From the NCBI RefSeq assembly GCF_016909575.1, contig NZ_JAFBGA010000003.1:1-64000 (forward strand): a DNA stretch of 64,000 nucleotides, written 5' to 3'. Numbering within the stretch: position 1 is the first letter of the stretch; each line of letters starts with the position of its first letter. The notes under the pieces were generated by a model. That model was not told the DNA's origin. It searched no databases and saw only the letters and a list, made by a program, of their open reading frames with translations. The position numbers and the translations under genes are program-made. The DNA comes from Streptomyces sp. HB132. GTDB lineage: Bacteria; Actinomycetota; Actinomycetes; Streptomycetales; Streptomycetaceae. This document shows, piece by piece, positions 52,603 through 61,845 of the stretch.

Positions 52603-53844
52603 ATGGAACACATCACGCTGCTGCTTGCGATTGTGGTCGTGACAGCTCTCGTGTTCGATTTCACGAACGGTTTCCACGACACCGCCAACGCGATGGCCAC
52701 CACCATCTCGACCGGCGCTCTCAAGCCCAAGACAGCGGTGGCCATGTCCGCCGTCCTCAACCTGGTCGGCGCGTTCCTGTCCGTCGAGGTCGCCAAGACG
52801 ATCTCCGGCGGGATCATCAATGAGGACGGCCTCAGAACCGAGGTCATCTTCGCGGCTCTCGTCGGCGCCATCCTGTGGAATCTGCTGACCTGGCTGGTGG
52901 GTCTGCCCTCCAGTTCCTCCCACGCTCTCTTCGGCGGTCTCATCGGCGCCGCGGTGATGTCGGCCGGCTGGTCCTCGATCGACGGCGGCACCGTCGTCAC
53001 GAAGGTGCTGCTGCCCGCGATCGCGGCTCCGCTGGTGGCCGGTGTCGCCGCGCTGCTGGCCACGAGGCTGACGTACCGCCTCAACCGGAAGATCACGGAC
53101 GAGGCCCAGCTGAAGTCGACCGCCAAGGGCTACCGCGCCGGGCAGATCGCCTCGGCCGGTCTCGTCTCGCTCGCCCACGGCACCAACGACGCGCAGAAGA
53201 CCATGGGCATCATCACCCTGGCCCTGGTCACCGGCGGCGTCCTCGCCCCCGGTTCCAACCCGCCGGTCTGGGTCATCGCCTCCGCGGGTATCGCGATCGC
53301 GCTGGGCACCTACCTCGGCGGCTGGCGCATCATCCGCACCATGGGCAGCGGCCTCACCGACCTGCGTCCGCCGCAGGGATTCGCCGCCCAGACGAGTGCG
53401 GCCACGGTCATCCTGGCCTCCTCGCACCTCGGCTTCTCCCTCTCGACCACGCAGTCCTGCTCCGGCGCGGTGATGGGTGCGGGGCTCGGGCGCAAGGGGG
53501 GCGTGGTCCGCTGGTCCACCGCCACCCGGATGTTCATCGCCTGGGGCCTGACGCTGCCTGCCGCCGGCCTGGTCGGTGCGGGGGCCGAGTTCCTGACGAA
53601 GCAGGGGCCCTGGGGTGTCGCCGTGGTGGCCGCGGTGCTCGTGGGCGGCTCCGCCGCCATCTGGCTGCTGTCGCGCCGCAAGCCGGTCGACCACACCAAC
53701 GTCAACGAGCCCGCGGGCGTCGTCACGACCGCCATCGCGGCTGTCAGCCCGCCGCCCGTCGGCCTGGCGGACACGGACCTCAAGACCACGATCCACGCCC
53801 CGGCCGACCCCCAGACCGACCCGGCCCGACCGGCCACGGTGTAA
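52603..53844 (+). CDS. pit: Low-affinity inorganic phosphate transporter (Pit family)
   Basis: This 413-residue PiT-family permease takes up metal-phosphate using the proton gradient. The duplicated PiT signature appears as FDFTNGFHDTANAMATTISTGAL near the N-terminus and SLAHGTNDAQKTMGI in the second half. The GLPSSSSHALFGGLIGA and STTQSCSGAVMGAG segments are also typical. About ten helices are followed by a hydrophilic C-terminal tail (about residues 360-413) poor in homology. By position and the PHO box it corresponds to pitH2 (SCO1845) of S. coelicolor, as I recall it. A small membrane gene follows 12 bases later. Confidence 0.95.
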   Translation: MEHITLLLAIVVVTALVFDFTNGFHDTANAMATTISTGALKPKTAVAMSAVLNLVGAFLSVEVAKTISGGIINEDGLRTEVIFAALVGAILWNLLTWLVGLPSSSSHALFGGLIGAAVMSAGWSSIDGGTVVTKVLLPAIAAPLVAGVAALLATRLTYRLNRKITDEAQLKSTAKGYRAGQIASAGLVSLAHGTNDAQKTMGIITLALVTGGVLAPGSNPPVWVIASAGIAIALGTYLGGWRIIRTMGSGLTDLRPPQGFAAQTSAATVILASSHLGFSLSTTQSCSGAVMGAGLGRKGGVVRWSTATRMFIAWGLTLPAAGLVGAGAEFLTKQGPWGVAVVAAVLVGGSAAIWLLSRRKPVDHTNVNEPAGVVTTAIAAVSPPPVGLADTDLKTTIHAPADPQTDPARPATV

Positions 53845-53856
53845 GGACAGATCCGC

Positions 53857-54081
53857 ATGAACATCGACTGGGCAGCTCTGGCCTCCGTCTTCGGCGTCAG
53901 CCTCGTGATCACCGTCGCGCTCGTCGGCCTCTTCACCCTCGGCATCCTGGGCCTGGCCAAGCAGGTGCCGACGGCTCAGGGCGGCGGCGGTTCCCACGCC
54001 CCGGCGCGCGTCGGCGCGTACGCCTGCTTCGGGTTGTGCGTGGCCGCGGTCGCGTACGGGATCTATCTGATCGTCGCCTGA
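53857..54081 (+). CDS. Small membrane protein cotranscribed with pit
   Basis: This 74-residue protein has two transmembrane helices (about 8-34, LASVFGVSLVITVALVGLFTLGILGLA, and 50-73) joined by a Gly/Ser loop (GGGGSHAPARVG). It begins 12 bases after the pit stop, so the genes form one operon. Streptomyces pit genes usually have such a small companion. It may stabilise or modulate the transporter. The function is unknown. Confidence 0.85.
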   Translation: MNIDWAALASVFGVSLVITVALVGLFTLGILGLAKQVPTAQGGGGSHAPARVGAYACFGLCVAAVAYGIYLIVA

Positions 54082-54094
54082 CCTCACGGGCACG

Positions 54095-54133
54095 CACCGG
54101 GCCGGACACACCACGTGTGTGTCCGGCCCGGTG
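54095..54133 (+). terminator. Terminator of the pit operon
   Basis: A 15-bp perfect core stem (54095-54109 with 54119-54133), extended outward with a 2-base bulge, lies 13 bases after the small membrane gene's stop. Confidence 0.82.
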
Positions 54134-54184
54134 TGCGTCCGGGCACACCGAAGCCTCGCAGGTCAACGGCAGGTTGACGGGCGT

Positions 54185-54385
54185 TCGCGGAGCATGGTGG
54201 ACTGCCGGAGCCATTACGGCGACAGAAGAGGAAGCCGGTGCGAATCCGGCGCGGTCCCGCCACTGTCACCGGGGAGCAGCCTCCACACGGAAGTCACGGT
54301 CCGCCGCAGCGGACTGGAAGGCCGGAGGAACTGCGGATCCGGAAGCCAGGAGACTCTCGTCGCCGGTCACGTCGAACCAGGGCGC
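54185..54385 (+). promoter_or_regulatory. Cobalamin riboswitch
   Basis: The leader shows the conserved blocks of the AdoCbl riboswitch in order: GAAGCCGGTGCGAATCCGGC (54231-54250), CGGTCCCGCCACTGTCA, then the B12 box AGCCAGGAGACTCTCG at 54344-54359. It precedes the cobD-cobQ-chelatase-cobO-cobB operon and should lower its expression when B12 is plentiful, probably through the ribosome-binding region. No strong terminator follows within 100 bases, so translational control is more likely. Boundaries are approximate. Confidence 0.95.
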
Positions 54386-54409
54386 GGACCCTGAGTGAGG
54401 ACATACGCC

Positions 54410-54481
54410 ATGTCGGGCTGCCCTGCGTCGGTCGCTGCACCACCTGCCCCTGAGGTCCTTCGAGGCGCGACGGCCGGCTGA
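54410..54481 (+). CDS. Possible 23-codon leader ORF before cobD
   Basis: Between the riboswitch and cobD an ATG at 54410, 10 bases after GTGAGGAC, opens a 23-codon frame (MSGCPASVAAPPAPEV, then LRGATAG) that stops 3 bases before the cobD GTG. It may be a translated leader that couples riboswitch control to cobD, or chance. Its codons are G/C-ending, but that is expected here. Confidence 0.3.
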   Translation: MSGCPASVAAPPAPEVLRGATAG

Positions 54482-54484
54482 ACC

Positions 54485-55429
54485 GTGCGAGCCGACCGCA
54501 TCTTCGCGTACGGCGCCGCCGCCGGTCTGATCGGCGACCTGCTGCTCGGTGATCCCCGGCGGGGACATCCCGTGGCCGCCTTCGGGCGCGCCGCGGCGGG
54601 TGCCGAGGACCGGCTGTGGCGCGATCACCGCGGCTGGGGCGCCCTGCACACGCTGGTCTGCGCCGGGGGCGCCACGGGCGCCGCAGCGCTGGCCGCCCGT
54701 GCCGTACGGAACCGTCCCGCCGCCGCCGTGGCGCTGACCGCCGCCGCCACCTGGTCCGTCGTCGGGGGCACGTCACTGGGCCGCGAGGCGCGTGCCGTCG
54801 GCGGGGCGCTGGCCGCCGGGGACATCGAGCTGGCCCGGGAGCGGCTGCCGCATCTGTGCGGCCGGGACCCCCAGGCACTGGACGGGCCCGGGATCGCCCG
54901 CGCGGTGGTGGAGTCCGTCGCCGAGAACACCTCCGACGCCGTCGTGGGGGCCCTGGTGTGGGGCGCGATCGGCGGGGTGCCCGGGCTGGTGGGCTTCCGG
55001 GCGGTCAACACGCTCGACGCCATGGTCGGACACAAGTCACCCCGCCACCGGCGCTACGGCTGGGCCTCGGCCCGGCTCGACGACGTCGCCGGATGGCCGG
55101 GGGCCCGGCTGACCGCAGCCTTGGCCGTGGCCGCCGGCGGACGTCCGCGCGAGGCCGTACGGGCCTGGCGGGCCGACGCGGGCCGGCATCCAAGCCCCAA
55201 CGCGGGCCCGGTGGAGGCCTCGTTCGCGGGAGCGCTCGGCGTGCGGCTCGGCGGCACCCTGGCGTACGGCGGGCGGGTCGAGCACCGGCCGGTCCTCAAC
55301 GGCGGGGCCGGGCGGGACGTGCGGGTCACGGACATCGAACGCGCGGTGCGGCTGTCGCGCCGGGTGAGTGTGCTGGCCCTCGCCGTGTGTGCGGCGGGGC
55401 GGCTGGCCATGGGACGGAGAGTCGGATGA
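54485..55429 (+). CDS. cobD: Adenosylcobinamide-phosphate synthase CobD/CbiB
   Basis: This 314-residue membrane enzyme attaches aminopropanol (phosphate) to adenosylcobyric acid. It has four to five hydrophobic segments and the family blocks [20 protein letters not shown] near the start, [58 protein letters not shown], and [24 protein letters not shown]. The GTG at 54485 is the first after the riboswitch leader. The stop overlaps the cobQ start by ATGA. Confidence 0.96.
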   Translation: MRADRIFAYGAAAGLIGDLLLGDPRRGHPVAAFGRAAAGAEDRLWRDHRGWGALHTLVCAGGATGAAALAARAVRNRPAAAVALTAAATWSVVGGTSLGREARAVGGALAAGDIELARERLPHLCGRDPQALDGPGIARAVVESVAENTSDAVVGALVWGAIGGVPGLVGFRAVNTLDAMVGHKSPRHRRYGWASARLDDVAGWPGARLTAALAVAAGGRPREAVRAWRADAGRHPSPNAGPVEASFAGALGVRLGGTLAYGGRVEHRPVLNGGAGRDVRVTDIERAVRLSRRVSVLALAVCAAGRLAMGRRVG

Positions 55430-57012
55430 GCGGCGGGCTGCTGGTCGCGGGAACCACGTCGGACGCGGGCAAGAGCGTCGTCACGGCCGGCATCTGCCGG
55501 TGGCTGGTGCGACGGGGGGTGGAGGTCGCCCCCTTCAAGGCGCAGAACATGTCGCTGAACTCGTTCGTCACCCGTGAGGGCGCGGAGATCGGCCGGGCGC
55601 AGGCGATGCAGGCGCAGGCCGCCCGGGTGGAGCCGTCGGCGCTGATGAACCCGGTGCTGCTCAAGCCCGGGGGCGACCGGTCGAGCCAGGTCGTCCTGAT
55701 GGGGAAGCCGGTCGGCGAGATGAGTGCGCGCGGGTACCACGGAGGACGCCAGGAGGCGCTGCTCGGGACGGTCGTGGACTGTCTGGAGCAGCTGCGGGGC
55801 ACGTACGACGCCGTGATCTGCGAGGGGGCGGGCAGTCCGGCCGAGATCAATCTGCGGCGTACGGACATCGTGAACATGGGCGTGGCGCGGGCCGCCCGGT
55901 TCCCCGTGCTGGTGGTCGGCGACATCGACCGGGGCGGTGTCTTCGCCTCGTTCTTCGGTACGACGGCGCTGCTGAGCCCCGAGGACCAGTCGCTGGTCGC
56001 CGGATACCTGGTCAACAAGTTCCGCGGCGACGTGTCGCTGCTGGAGCCCGGTCTCGACATGCTCCTCGGGCTCACGGGCCGGCGGACGTACGGGGTCCTG
56101 CCGTACGCCCACGGGCTGGGCATCGACGAGGAGGACGGGCTGCGGGTGTCGATGCGCGGCACCGTACGGGAGTCGGTCGTGGCGCCGCCGCACGGCGAGG
56201 ACGTGCTGCGGGTCGCGGTGTGCGCCGTACCGCTGATGTCGAACTTCACCGATGTGGACGCCCTGGCGGCCGAACCGGGTGTGGTGGTGCGGTTCGTGGA
56301 CCGGGCGGAGGAACTCGCCGACGCGGACCTCGTGGTCGTGCCAGGGACCCGGGGCACCGTGAAGGCCCTGGCGTGGCTGCGCGAACGGGGACTGGCCGGG
56401 GCGCTGCTGCGGCGGGCCGCCGAGGGCCGGCCGGTGCTGGGGATCTGCGGCGGATTCCAGGTGCTGGGTGAGCGCATCGAGGACGACGTCGAGTCGCGGG
56501 CGGGTCTGGTCGAGGGGCTCGGGCTGCTGCCGGTGCGGGTCCGCTTCGGCCGCGAGAAGATCCTGGGGCGGCCCGTCGGTTCGGCGCTCGGGGAGCCGGT
56601 GGAGGGGTACGAGATCCATCACGGGGTCGCCGAGGTGAACGGCGGCGAGCCGTTCCTGGACGGGTGCCGGGTGGGCTCGGTCTGGGGGACGCACTGGCAC
56701 GGGTCGCTGGAGAGCGACGCGTTCCGGAGGGCGTTCCTGGTCGAGGTCGCGCGGGCCGCGGGGCGGCGGTTCGTCCCGGCGCCCGACACGAGCTTCGAGG
56801 CGTTGCGGGAGGAACAGCTGGACCGGCTGGGGGACCTGGTCGAGGAGCACGCCGACACGGACGCCTTGTGGCGGCTCATCGAGACGGGCGCGCCACGGGG
56901 TCTGCCGTTCATCGCTCCGGGTGCGCCGCCGACGCCTGCGCCGGAGCCGGCTCCTGGGACGCCGGCCGGGCTCGGTCATGCAGTTGTGGTCGCTAAAGAG
57001 GAGACTCCGTGA
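55426..57012 (+). CDS. cobQ: Cobyric acid synthase CobQ
   Basis: A 528-residue enzyme that amidates four side chains of adenosylcobyrinic acid a,c-diamide. An N-terminal ATP-binding domain carries [45 protein letters not shown] and [15 protein letters not shown]. The C-terminal glutaminase domain has the nucleophile Cys in [11 protein letters not shown] (about residue 342) and the catalytic His in EGYEIHHGV and WGTHWHG. About 40 Pro/Ala-rich residues at the end are not conserved. It overlaps cobD (ATGA) and the chelatase gene (GTGA). Confidence 0.97.
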   Translation: MSGGLLVAGTTSDAGKSVVTAGICRWLVRRGVEVAPFKAQNMSLNSFVTREGAEIGRAQAMQAQAARVEPSALMNPVLLKPGGDRSSQVVLMGKPVGEMSARGYHGGRQEALLGTVVDCLEQLRGTYDAVICEGAGSPAEINLRRTDIVNMGVARAARFPVLVVGDIDRGGVFASFFGTTALLSPEDQSLVAGYLVNKFRGDVSLLEPGLDMLLGLTGRRTYGVLPYAHGLGIDEEDGLRVSMRGTVRESVVAPPHGEDVLRVAVCAVPLMSNFTDVDALAAEPGVVVRFVDRAEELADADLVVVPGTRGTVKALAWLRERGLAGALLRRAAEGRPVLGICGGFQVLGERIEDDVESRAGLVEGLGLLPVRVRFGREKILGRPVGSALGEPVEGYEIHHGVAEVNGGEPFLDGCRVGSVWGTHWHGSLESDAFRRAFLVEVARAAGRRFVPAPDTSFEALREEQLDRLGDLVEEHADTDALWRLIETGAPRGLPFIAPGAPPTPAPEPAPGTPAGLGHAVVVAKEETP

Positions 57013-59054
57013 ATACGCCCTATCCCTTCACCGCCATCGTCGGGCAGGACGATCTGCGGCTCGGGCTGTTGCTCAACGCCGTCAGTCCGGCCGTCGGCGG
57101 GGTGCTCGTGCGGGGTGAGAAGGGGACCGCCAAGTCCACCGCCGTTCGGGCGCTCGCCGCGCTGATGCCCGAGGTCGAGGTCGTCGCGGGGTGCCGCTTC
57201 TCGTGCGCCCCGGGGGCACCCGATCCGGCGTGTCCCGACGGCCCCCACGAGGCGGGTACGGGCGCGTCGCGTCCGGCGCGGACCGTGGAGCTTCCGGTCG
57301 GCGCGTCGGAGGACCGGCTCGTCGGGGCGCTCGACATCGAACGGGCGCTCTCGGAAGGGGTGAAGGCCTTCGAGCCGGGGCTCCTCGCCGACGCCCATCG
57401 CGGCATCCTCTACGTCGACGAGGTCAATCTCCTCCACGACCACCTGGTGGACCTGCTGCTCGACGCGGCGGCCATGGGTGCCTCGTACGTCGAACGCGAA
57501 GGTGTCTCGGTCCGCCACGCGGCACGCTTCCTGCTGGTCGGGACGATGAACCCGGAGGAGGGCGAGCTCCGGCCGCAGTTGCTGGACCGCTTCGGGCTGA
57601 CCGTCGAGGTGGCCGCCTCGCGTGACACCGACCTGCGTGTCGAGGTCGTGCGGCGGAGGCTCGCCCACGACGACGACCCGGCCGGCTTCGCCGCGCGGTG
57701 GGCCGACGAGGAGGCCGCTTTGCGTGAGCGGATCGTCGCCGCGCGGTCCTTGCTCCCCCACGTGGTGCTCGGCGACGGCGTGCTGCGGCAGATCGCGGCG
57801 ACCTGTGCGGCGTTCGAGGTCGACGGCATGCGTGCCGACATCGTCATGGCACGCACCGCGACGGCGCTGGCCGCGTGGGCGGGGCGGGAGGAGGTCGTGG
57901 CGGAGGACGTACGGCAGGCCGCGCTCCTGGCTCTCCCCCACCGGCGACGGCGCAATCCGTTCGACGCGCCCGGGCTGGACGAGGACAAGCTGGACCAGAC
58001 CCTTGAGGACGCGGCGGACGAGCAGGGCGGGGGCGACGACGACCCGGACCCCGACGGGCCCGGCGGGGGTGTGCCTCCGCAGGGCGGTGGCTCCGACGAC
58101 GGCGGCACGGACGCGGGTGGTCACGACGACGGCGGCACGGACACGGGCGGCCCCGACGCGCCCGGCCGTGGTGAGGCCGGGAGCGGCGACGCGCCCGCAC
58201 CGGGCGGCGGTGCCGGGGAACAGCAGCCCGCGCGGGCCGGCGAGCCGTTCCGTACGAAGATGCTGAGCGTGCCCGGTCTGGGCGAGGGCGCGGCCGGGCG
58301 GCGGTCCCGGGCGCGTACCGAGCACGGCAGGACCACCGGGTCGCGGCGACCCGAGGGGGCGCTGACGAAGCTGCACCTGGCGGCGACCGTGCGGGCGGCG
58401 GCACCGCACCAGCGGGCGCGGGGGCGGTCGGGGCGGGGCCTCGTCGTACGGCGTGACGATCTTCGGCAGGCGACGCGGGAGGGTCGCGAGGGCAATCTGG
58501 TGCTGTTCGTCGTGGACGCCTCCGGTTCGATGGCGGCCCGGCAGCGGATGAGTGCCGTGAAGGGCGCGGTCCTGTCGCTGCTGCTGGACGCCTACCAGCG
58601 GCGTGACAAGGTCGGCCTGGTCACCTTCCGGGGGAGGGACGCCGAGGTGGTGCTTCCCCCCACCTCGTCGGTGGACGCGGCGGCCGCGCGGCTCGAGTCG
58701 CTGCCGACCGGCGGACGCACGCCGCTGGCTGCCGGGCTGCTCAAGGCGCACGACGTGCTGCGGGTGGAACGGCTGCGTGATCCGTCGCGGCGGCCGCTGC
58801 TCGTCGTGGTGACGGACGGCCGGGCGACCGGCGGCGTCGACCCGGTGGCGCTGGCGGCCAGGGCCGGGAGGCTGCACGCCTCCGAGGGCACCGCCTCCGT
58901 CGTCGTGGACTGCGAGTCGGGGTTCGTGCGCCTCGGTCTCGCCGCACAGCTCGCCCGGGAGCTGGGAGGCGGCGCGGTCACGCTCGACGAGCTGCGCGCC
59001 GACTCGATCACCGGGCTGGTCAAGGACATCACTGCTGCCGGGAGGGCCGCTTAA
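57009..59054 (+). CDS. ChlI-ChlD fused chelatase (putative cobaltochelatase)
   Basis: This 681-residue protein joins a MoxR/ChlI-like AAA+ ATPase (about 1-320; Walker [10 protein letters not shown] at 36-44, Walker [11 protein letters not shown], sensor [18 protein letters not shown]) to a von Willebrand A domain (about 495-675; MIDAS DASGSM, then VTDGRATGG). Between them lies a very acidic Gly/Asp-rich linker (about 335-410) with internal repeats. It would power metal insertion with a large subunit such as CobN, which is not in this window. It sits inside the B12 operon, so the metal is likely cobalt. GTG start overlaps cobQ. Confidence 0.94.
   Translation: MNTPYPFTAIVGQDDLRLGLLLNAVSPAVGGVLVRGEKGTAKSTAVRALAALMPEVEVVAGCRFSCAPGAPDPACPDGPHEAGTGASRPARTVELPVGASEDRLVGALDIERALSEGVKAFEPGLLADAHRGILYVDEVNLLHDHLVDLLLDAAAMGASYVEREGVSVRHAARFLLVGTMNPEEGELRPQLLDRFGLTVEVAASRDTDLRVEVVRRRLAHDDDPAGFAARWADEEAALRERIVAARSLLPHVVLGDGVLRQIAATCAAFEVDGMRADIVMARTATALAAWAGREEVVAEDVRQAALLALPHRRRRNPFDAPGLDEDKLDQTLEDAADEQGGGDDDPDPDGPGGGVPPQGGGSDDGGTDAGGHDDGGTDTGGPDAPGRGEAGSGDAPAPGGGAGEQQPARAGEPFRTKMLSVPGLGEGAAGRRSRARTEHGRTTGSRRPEGALTKLHLAATVRAAAPHQRARGRSGRGLVVRRDDLRQATREGREGNLVLFVVDASGSMAARQRMSAVKGAVLSLLLDAYQRRDKVGLVTFRGRDAEVVLPPTSSVDAAAARLESLPTGGRTPLAAGLLKAHDVLRVERLRDPSRRPLLVVVTDGRATGGVDPVALAARAGRLHASEGTASVVVDCESGFVRLGLAAQLARELGGGAVTLDELRADSITGLVKDITAAGRAA
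58094..58150 (+). repeat. 27-bp direct repeat in the chelatase linker
   Basis: Two copies of a 27-base unit (58094-58120 and 58124-58150), two mismatches apart and in frame with a period of 30 bases, encode DDGGTDAGG and DDGGTDTGG in the acidic linker. Copy number is likely to vary between strains. Confidence 0.85.
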
Positions 59055-59653
59055 TGCCACAGGGACAGCCGGTATCGGTACCGGACGACGGACTGACGAC
59101 ACGTCAGCGGCGCAATCGTCCGCTGCTGTTCGTCCACACGGGCGTCGGCAAGGGCAAGTCGACGGCGGCCTTCGGGCTGGCGCTGCGGGCCTGGAACCAG
59201 GGCTGGCCGATCGGGGTGTTCCAGTTCGTGAAGTCGGCGAAGTGGAAGGTCGGCGAGGAGAACGCCCTGAAGGTGCTGGGCGCGAGCGGCGAGGGCGGCA
59301 GCGTCGACTGGCACAAGATGGGCGAGGGGTGGTCGTGGGTCCAGAGAGACAACCAGCTGGACAACGAGGAGAAGGCCCGGGAGGGCTGGGAGCAGGTCAA
59401 GCGTGACCTGGCCGCCGAGACGTACAAGCTGTACGTGCTCGACGAGTTCGCCTATCCGATGCACTGGGGCTGGATCGACACCGATGAGGTCGTCCAGGTC
59501 ATGCGTGACCGTCCCGGCACGCAGCACGTGGTGATCACGGGGCGGAACGCTCCGCAGAAGCTGATCGAGGCCGCCGACCTGGTGACCGACATGTCGAAGG
59601 TCAAGCACCCGATGGACGCCGGCCAGAAGGGCCAGAGAGGCATCGAGTGGTGA
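59054..59653 (+). CDS. cobO: Cob(I)yrinic acid a,c-diamide adenosyltransferase CobO/BtuR
   Basis: This 199-residue enzyme transfers the adenosyl group of ATP to cobalt(I) corrinoid. The P-loop HTGVGKGKSTAAFGLALRA (about 31-49) is typical of the CobA/CobO/BtuR class, followed by GVFQFVKSAKWKVGEENAL, YVLDEFAYPMHWGW and HVVITGRNAPQKLIEAADLVTDM. Its ATG shares one base with the chelatase stop (TAATG). The stop overlaps the cobB start by GTGA. Confidence 0.97.
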   Translation: MPQGQPVSVPDDGLTTRQRRNRPLLFVHTGVGKGKSTAAFGLALRAWNQGWPIGVFQFVKSAKWKVGEENALKVLGASGEGGSVDWHKMGEGWSWVQRDNQLDNEEKAREGWEQVKRDLAAETYKLYVLDEFAYPMHWGWIDTDEVVQVMRDRPGTQHVVITGRNAPQKLIEAADLVTDMSKVKHPMDAGQKGQRGIEW

Positions 59654-60993
59654 GTGTTCCTCGTCTGGTCATCGCCGCACCCGCCTCGGGCAGCGGCAAG
59701 ACCACGGTGGCCACGGGCCTGATGGCGGCCTTCGCGGGGCGTGGCCTCGCGGTGTCCCCGCACAAGGTGGGGCCCGACTACATCGACCCGGGTTACCACG
59801 CGCTGGCCACCGGCCGCCCGGGGCGCAACCTCGACGCGTACATGTGCGGACCCGATCTGATCGCCCCGCTGTTCACCCACGGTGCGAGCGGCTGCGACCT
59901 GGCAGTCGTCGAGGGGGTGATGGGGTTGTACGACGGGGCCTCGGGGCAGGGTGAACTCGCTTCGACCGCCCAGGTGTCCAAGCTGCTGCGGGCTCCCGTC
60001 GTGCTGGTCGTCGACGCGTCCTCGCAGTCGCGTTCGGTCGCGGCCCTGGTGCACGGATTCGCCTCCTGGGACCCGGAGGTGCGGATCGGCGGGGTGATCC
60101 TGAACAAGGTGGCCTCCGACCGTCATGAGGCGCTGCTGCGGGAGGCCCTCGACGAGTCGGGGCTGCCGGTCCTCGGGGTGCTGCGGCGGGCACCGCAGGT
60201 CGCGACCCCCTCGCGCCATCTGGGCCTGGTCCCGGTGGCCGAGCGGCAGACCGATGCCCTGGACGCCGTCGGTGCGATGGGCGACCGGGTGCGCGAGGGC
60301 TGCGACCTGGACGCCCTGATGGCGCTCGCCCGCTCGGCACCGGATCTGCCCGGCGAGGCGTGGGAGCCGGAGCGGCATCCGGCACCGGGCACCCGGCCGG
60401 TGGTGGCCGTGGCGGGCGGCGCGGCGTTCACCTTCGCGTACGCGGAGCACGCCGAGCTGCTGACCGCCGCGGGCGCCGAGGTGGTCGTCTTCGATCCGCT
60501 GCGCGACGAGAAGCTTCCCGCGGGCACGGCGGGGCTGGTCGTCGGCGGCGGTTTCCCCGAGGTGTACGCGCCGGAGCTTTCGGCGAACGAGCCGTTGCGC
60601 CGGGCGGTGACCGGACTCGCCCGCTCCGGCGCCCCGGTGGCGGCGGAGTGCGCGGGTCTGCTCTATCTGGCCCGTGAGCTGGACGACCGCCCTATGTGCG
60701 GGGTGCTGGACGCCTCGGCCCGGATGTCCGAGCGGCTGACGCTCGGCTACCGGCAGGCGGTGGCGGTGTCCGACAGCGTGCTGGCGGTGGCCGGGACGCG
60801 GCTGCGCGGGCACGAGTTCCACCGGACGGTGCTGGAGCCCGGGGCCGGCACGACGCCCGCCTGGGGGCTGCACCAGCCGGAGCGGCGGGTGGAGGGCTTC
60901 GTACAGGGGGGCGTGCACGCGAGCTATCTGCACACGCACTGGGCGGCGGCGCCCGGGATCGCGCGGCGTTTCGTGGAGCAGTGCCGGGGGTGA
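59650..60993 (+). CDS. cobB: Cobyrinic acid a,c-diamide synthase CobB
   Basis: This 447-residue glutamine-dependent enzyme amidates the a and c carboxylates of (hydrogeno)byrinic acid. The N-terminal domain shows IAAPASGSGKTTVATGLMAAF, HKVGPDYIDPGYH, NLDAYM and EGVMGLYDG. The C-terminal glutaminase-like domain has the nucleophile Cys in VAAECAGLLYLA (about residue 335), plus RGHEFHRT and HASYLHTHW. GTG 59650 is chosen for the GTGA overlap with cobO; GTG 59647 is possible. It ends the riboswitch-led operon. Confidence 0.97.
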   Translation: MSVPRLVIAAPASGSGKTTVATGLMAAFAGRGLAVSPHKVGPDYIDPGYHALATGRPGRNLDAYMCGPDLIAPLFTHGASGCDLAVVEGVMGLYDGASGQGELASTAQVSKLLRAPVVLVVDASSQSRSVAALVHGFASWDPEVRIGGVILNKVASDRHEALLREALDESGLPVLGVLRRAPQVATPSRHLGLVPVAERQTDALDAVGAMGDRVREGCDLDALMALARSAPDLPGEAWEPERHPAPGTRPVVAVAGGAAFTFAYAEHAELLTAAGAEVVVFDPLRDEKLPAGTAGLVVGGGFPEVYAPELSANEPLRRAVTGLARSGAPVAAECAGLLYLARELDDRPMCGVLDASARMSERLTLGYRQAVAVSDSVLAVAGTRLRGHEFHRTVLEPGAGTTPAWGLHQPERRVEGFVQGGVHASYLHTHWAAAPGIARRFVEQCRG

Positions 60994-61031
60994 CGCCGTT
61001 CCGTTCCGGTGGAGCGGCGCCGGGCGTGACG

Positions 61032-61754
61032 TCACTCCGCGATGCCGACCACCAGCCAGATGAAGCCCACCCCCGCGACCGTGCACAGCAGCGTCGAGCG
61101 GGCCGGGTGGTCGTGGTGCGCCTCGGGGAGGATCTCGGCCGCGGCGAGATAGAGGAGTGCCCCGCCGAAGAAGCCGAGATAGCAGCCGAGCAGTTCCTCC
61201 GGAAGGGTGAACAGCAGCGTGGTCGCCGCGCCCACGATCGGGGCCAGGGCGTCGGCGTACAGCATCAGGAGGGCCTTGCGGCGGGCGTTCCCGTAGAGGC
61301 TGGTGATCGTGTACGTGTTGAACCCGTCGGCGAAGTCATGGGTGATGACGGCGAGCGCGACGGCGGCTCCCATTCCTCCGCCGATCTGGAACGCGGCCCC
61401 GAGCGCGATGCCGTCCATCAGGCTGTGGCCCACCATCGCGGCCGCCGCGGTCAGCCCGACCTGCGGCACCCGTTCCTCGCCGGCCCCGTGTGCCGCCTGG
61501 CGTACGGCCAGCGAACGCTCGACGAGATGGGCCGTCAGGAAGCCGCCCACGAAGAGCAGCAGGGCGGCGGGGACACCGAAGACCGAGCCGCCCGCGGCCT
61601 CCACCGCCTCGGGCAGCAGGTCGAGACCGACGACGCCCAGCATCAGTCCGCCGGCGAAGCCGAGCACGAGGTGACGTCGGTCGCTGACGCGTTGCGCGAC
61701 CCAGCCGCCCGCCAGGGTCATCAGGAACGCGCCGAGCGCGACGAATACCGCCAT
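61032..61754 (-). CDS. ZIP-family metal transporter
   Basis: This 240-residue protein has eight helices of the ZIP family. The metal-binding fourth and fifth helices read VGHSLMDGIALGAAFQIG and ALAVITHDFADGFNTYTIT, where ZIP proteins usually have HSxxDG and HExPEG. The second site therefore has HDFADG with Asp replacing Glu. That is a change in the binuclear site. It is antisense to and between two cob genes, so cobalt, zinc or iron are possible substrates; none is shown. No Zur-like site is visible upstream. Confidence 0.92.
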   Translation of the reverse strand: MAVFVALGAFLMTLAGGWVAQRVSDRRHLVLGFAGGLMLGVVGLDLLPEAVEAAGGSVFGVPAALLLFVGGFLTAHLVERSLAVRQAAHGAGEERVPQVGLTAAAAMVGHSLMDGIALGAAFQIGGGMGAAVALAVITHDFADGFNTYTITSLYGNARRKALLMLYADALAPIVGAATTLLFTLPEELLGCYLGFFGGALLYLAAAEILPEAHHDHPARSTLLCTVAGVGFIWLVVGIAE

Positions 61755-61845
61755 GCGCCCTTGCTAGCGGATTGAACCCGCCGCCCGCACCTCAGGGCCG
61801 CCTTACCGGTGCCCCTCGCCCCTCTGCCCGAAAGGACCTGCTCCC

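Noticed and set aside
50491..54114. A 1207-residue minus-strand frame
   Set aside because: Only the last 379 codons (from GTG 51627) encode a protein, the alpha/beta hydrolase. The rest is antisense to the aldolase (in part) and to the phosphate transporter, an effect of GC-rich codon usage.
56976..59102. Long minus-strand frames opposite cobQ and the chelatase
   Set aside because: Arg/Asp-rich low-complexity antisense translations without any recognisable domain. The plus-strand cob genes are unambiguous.
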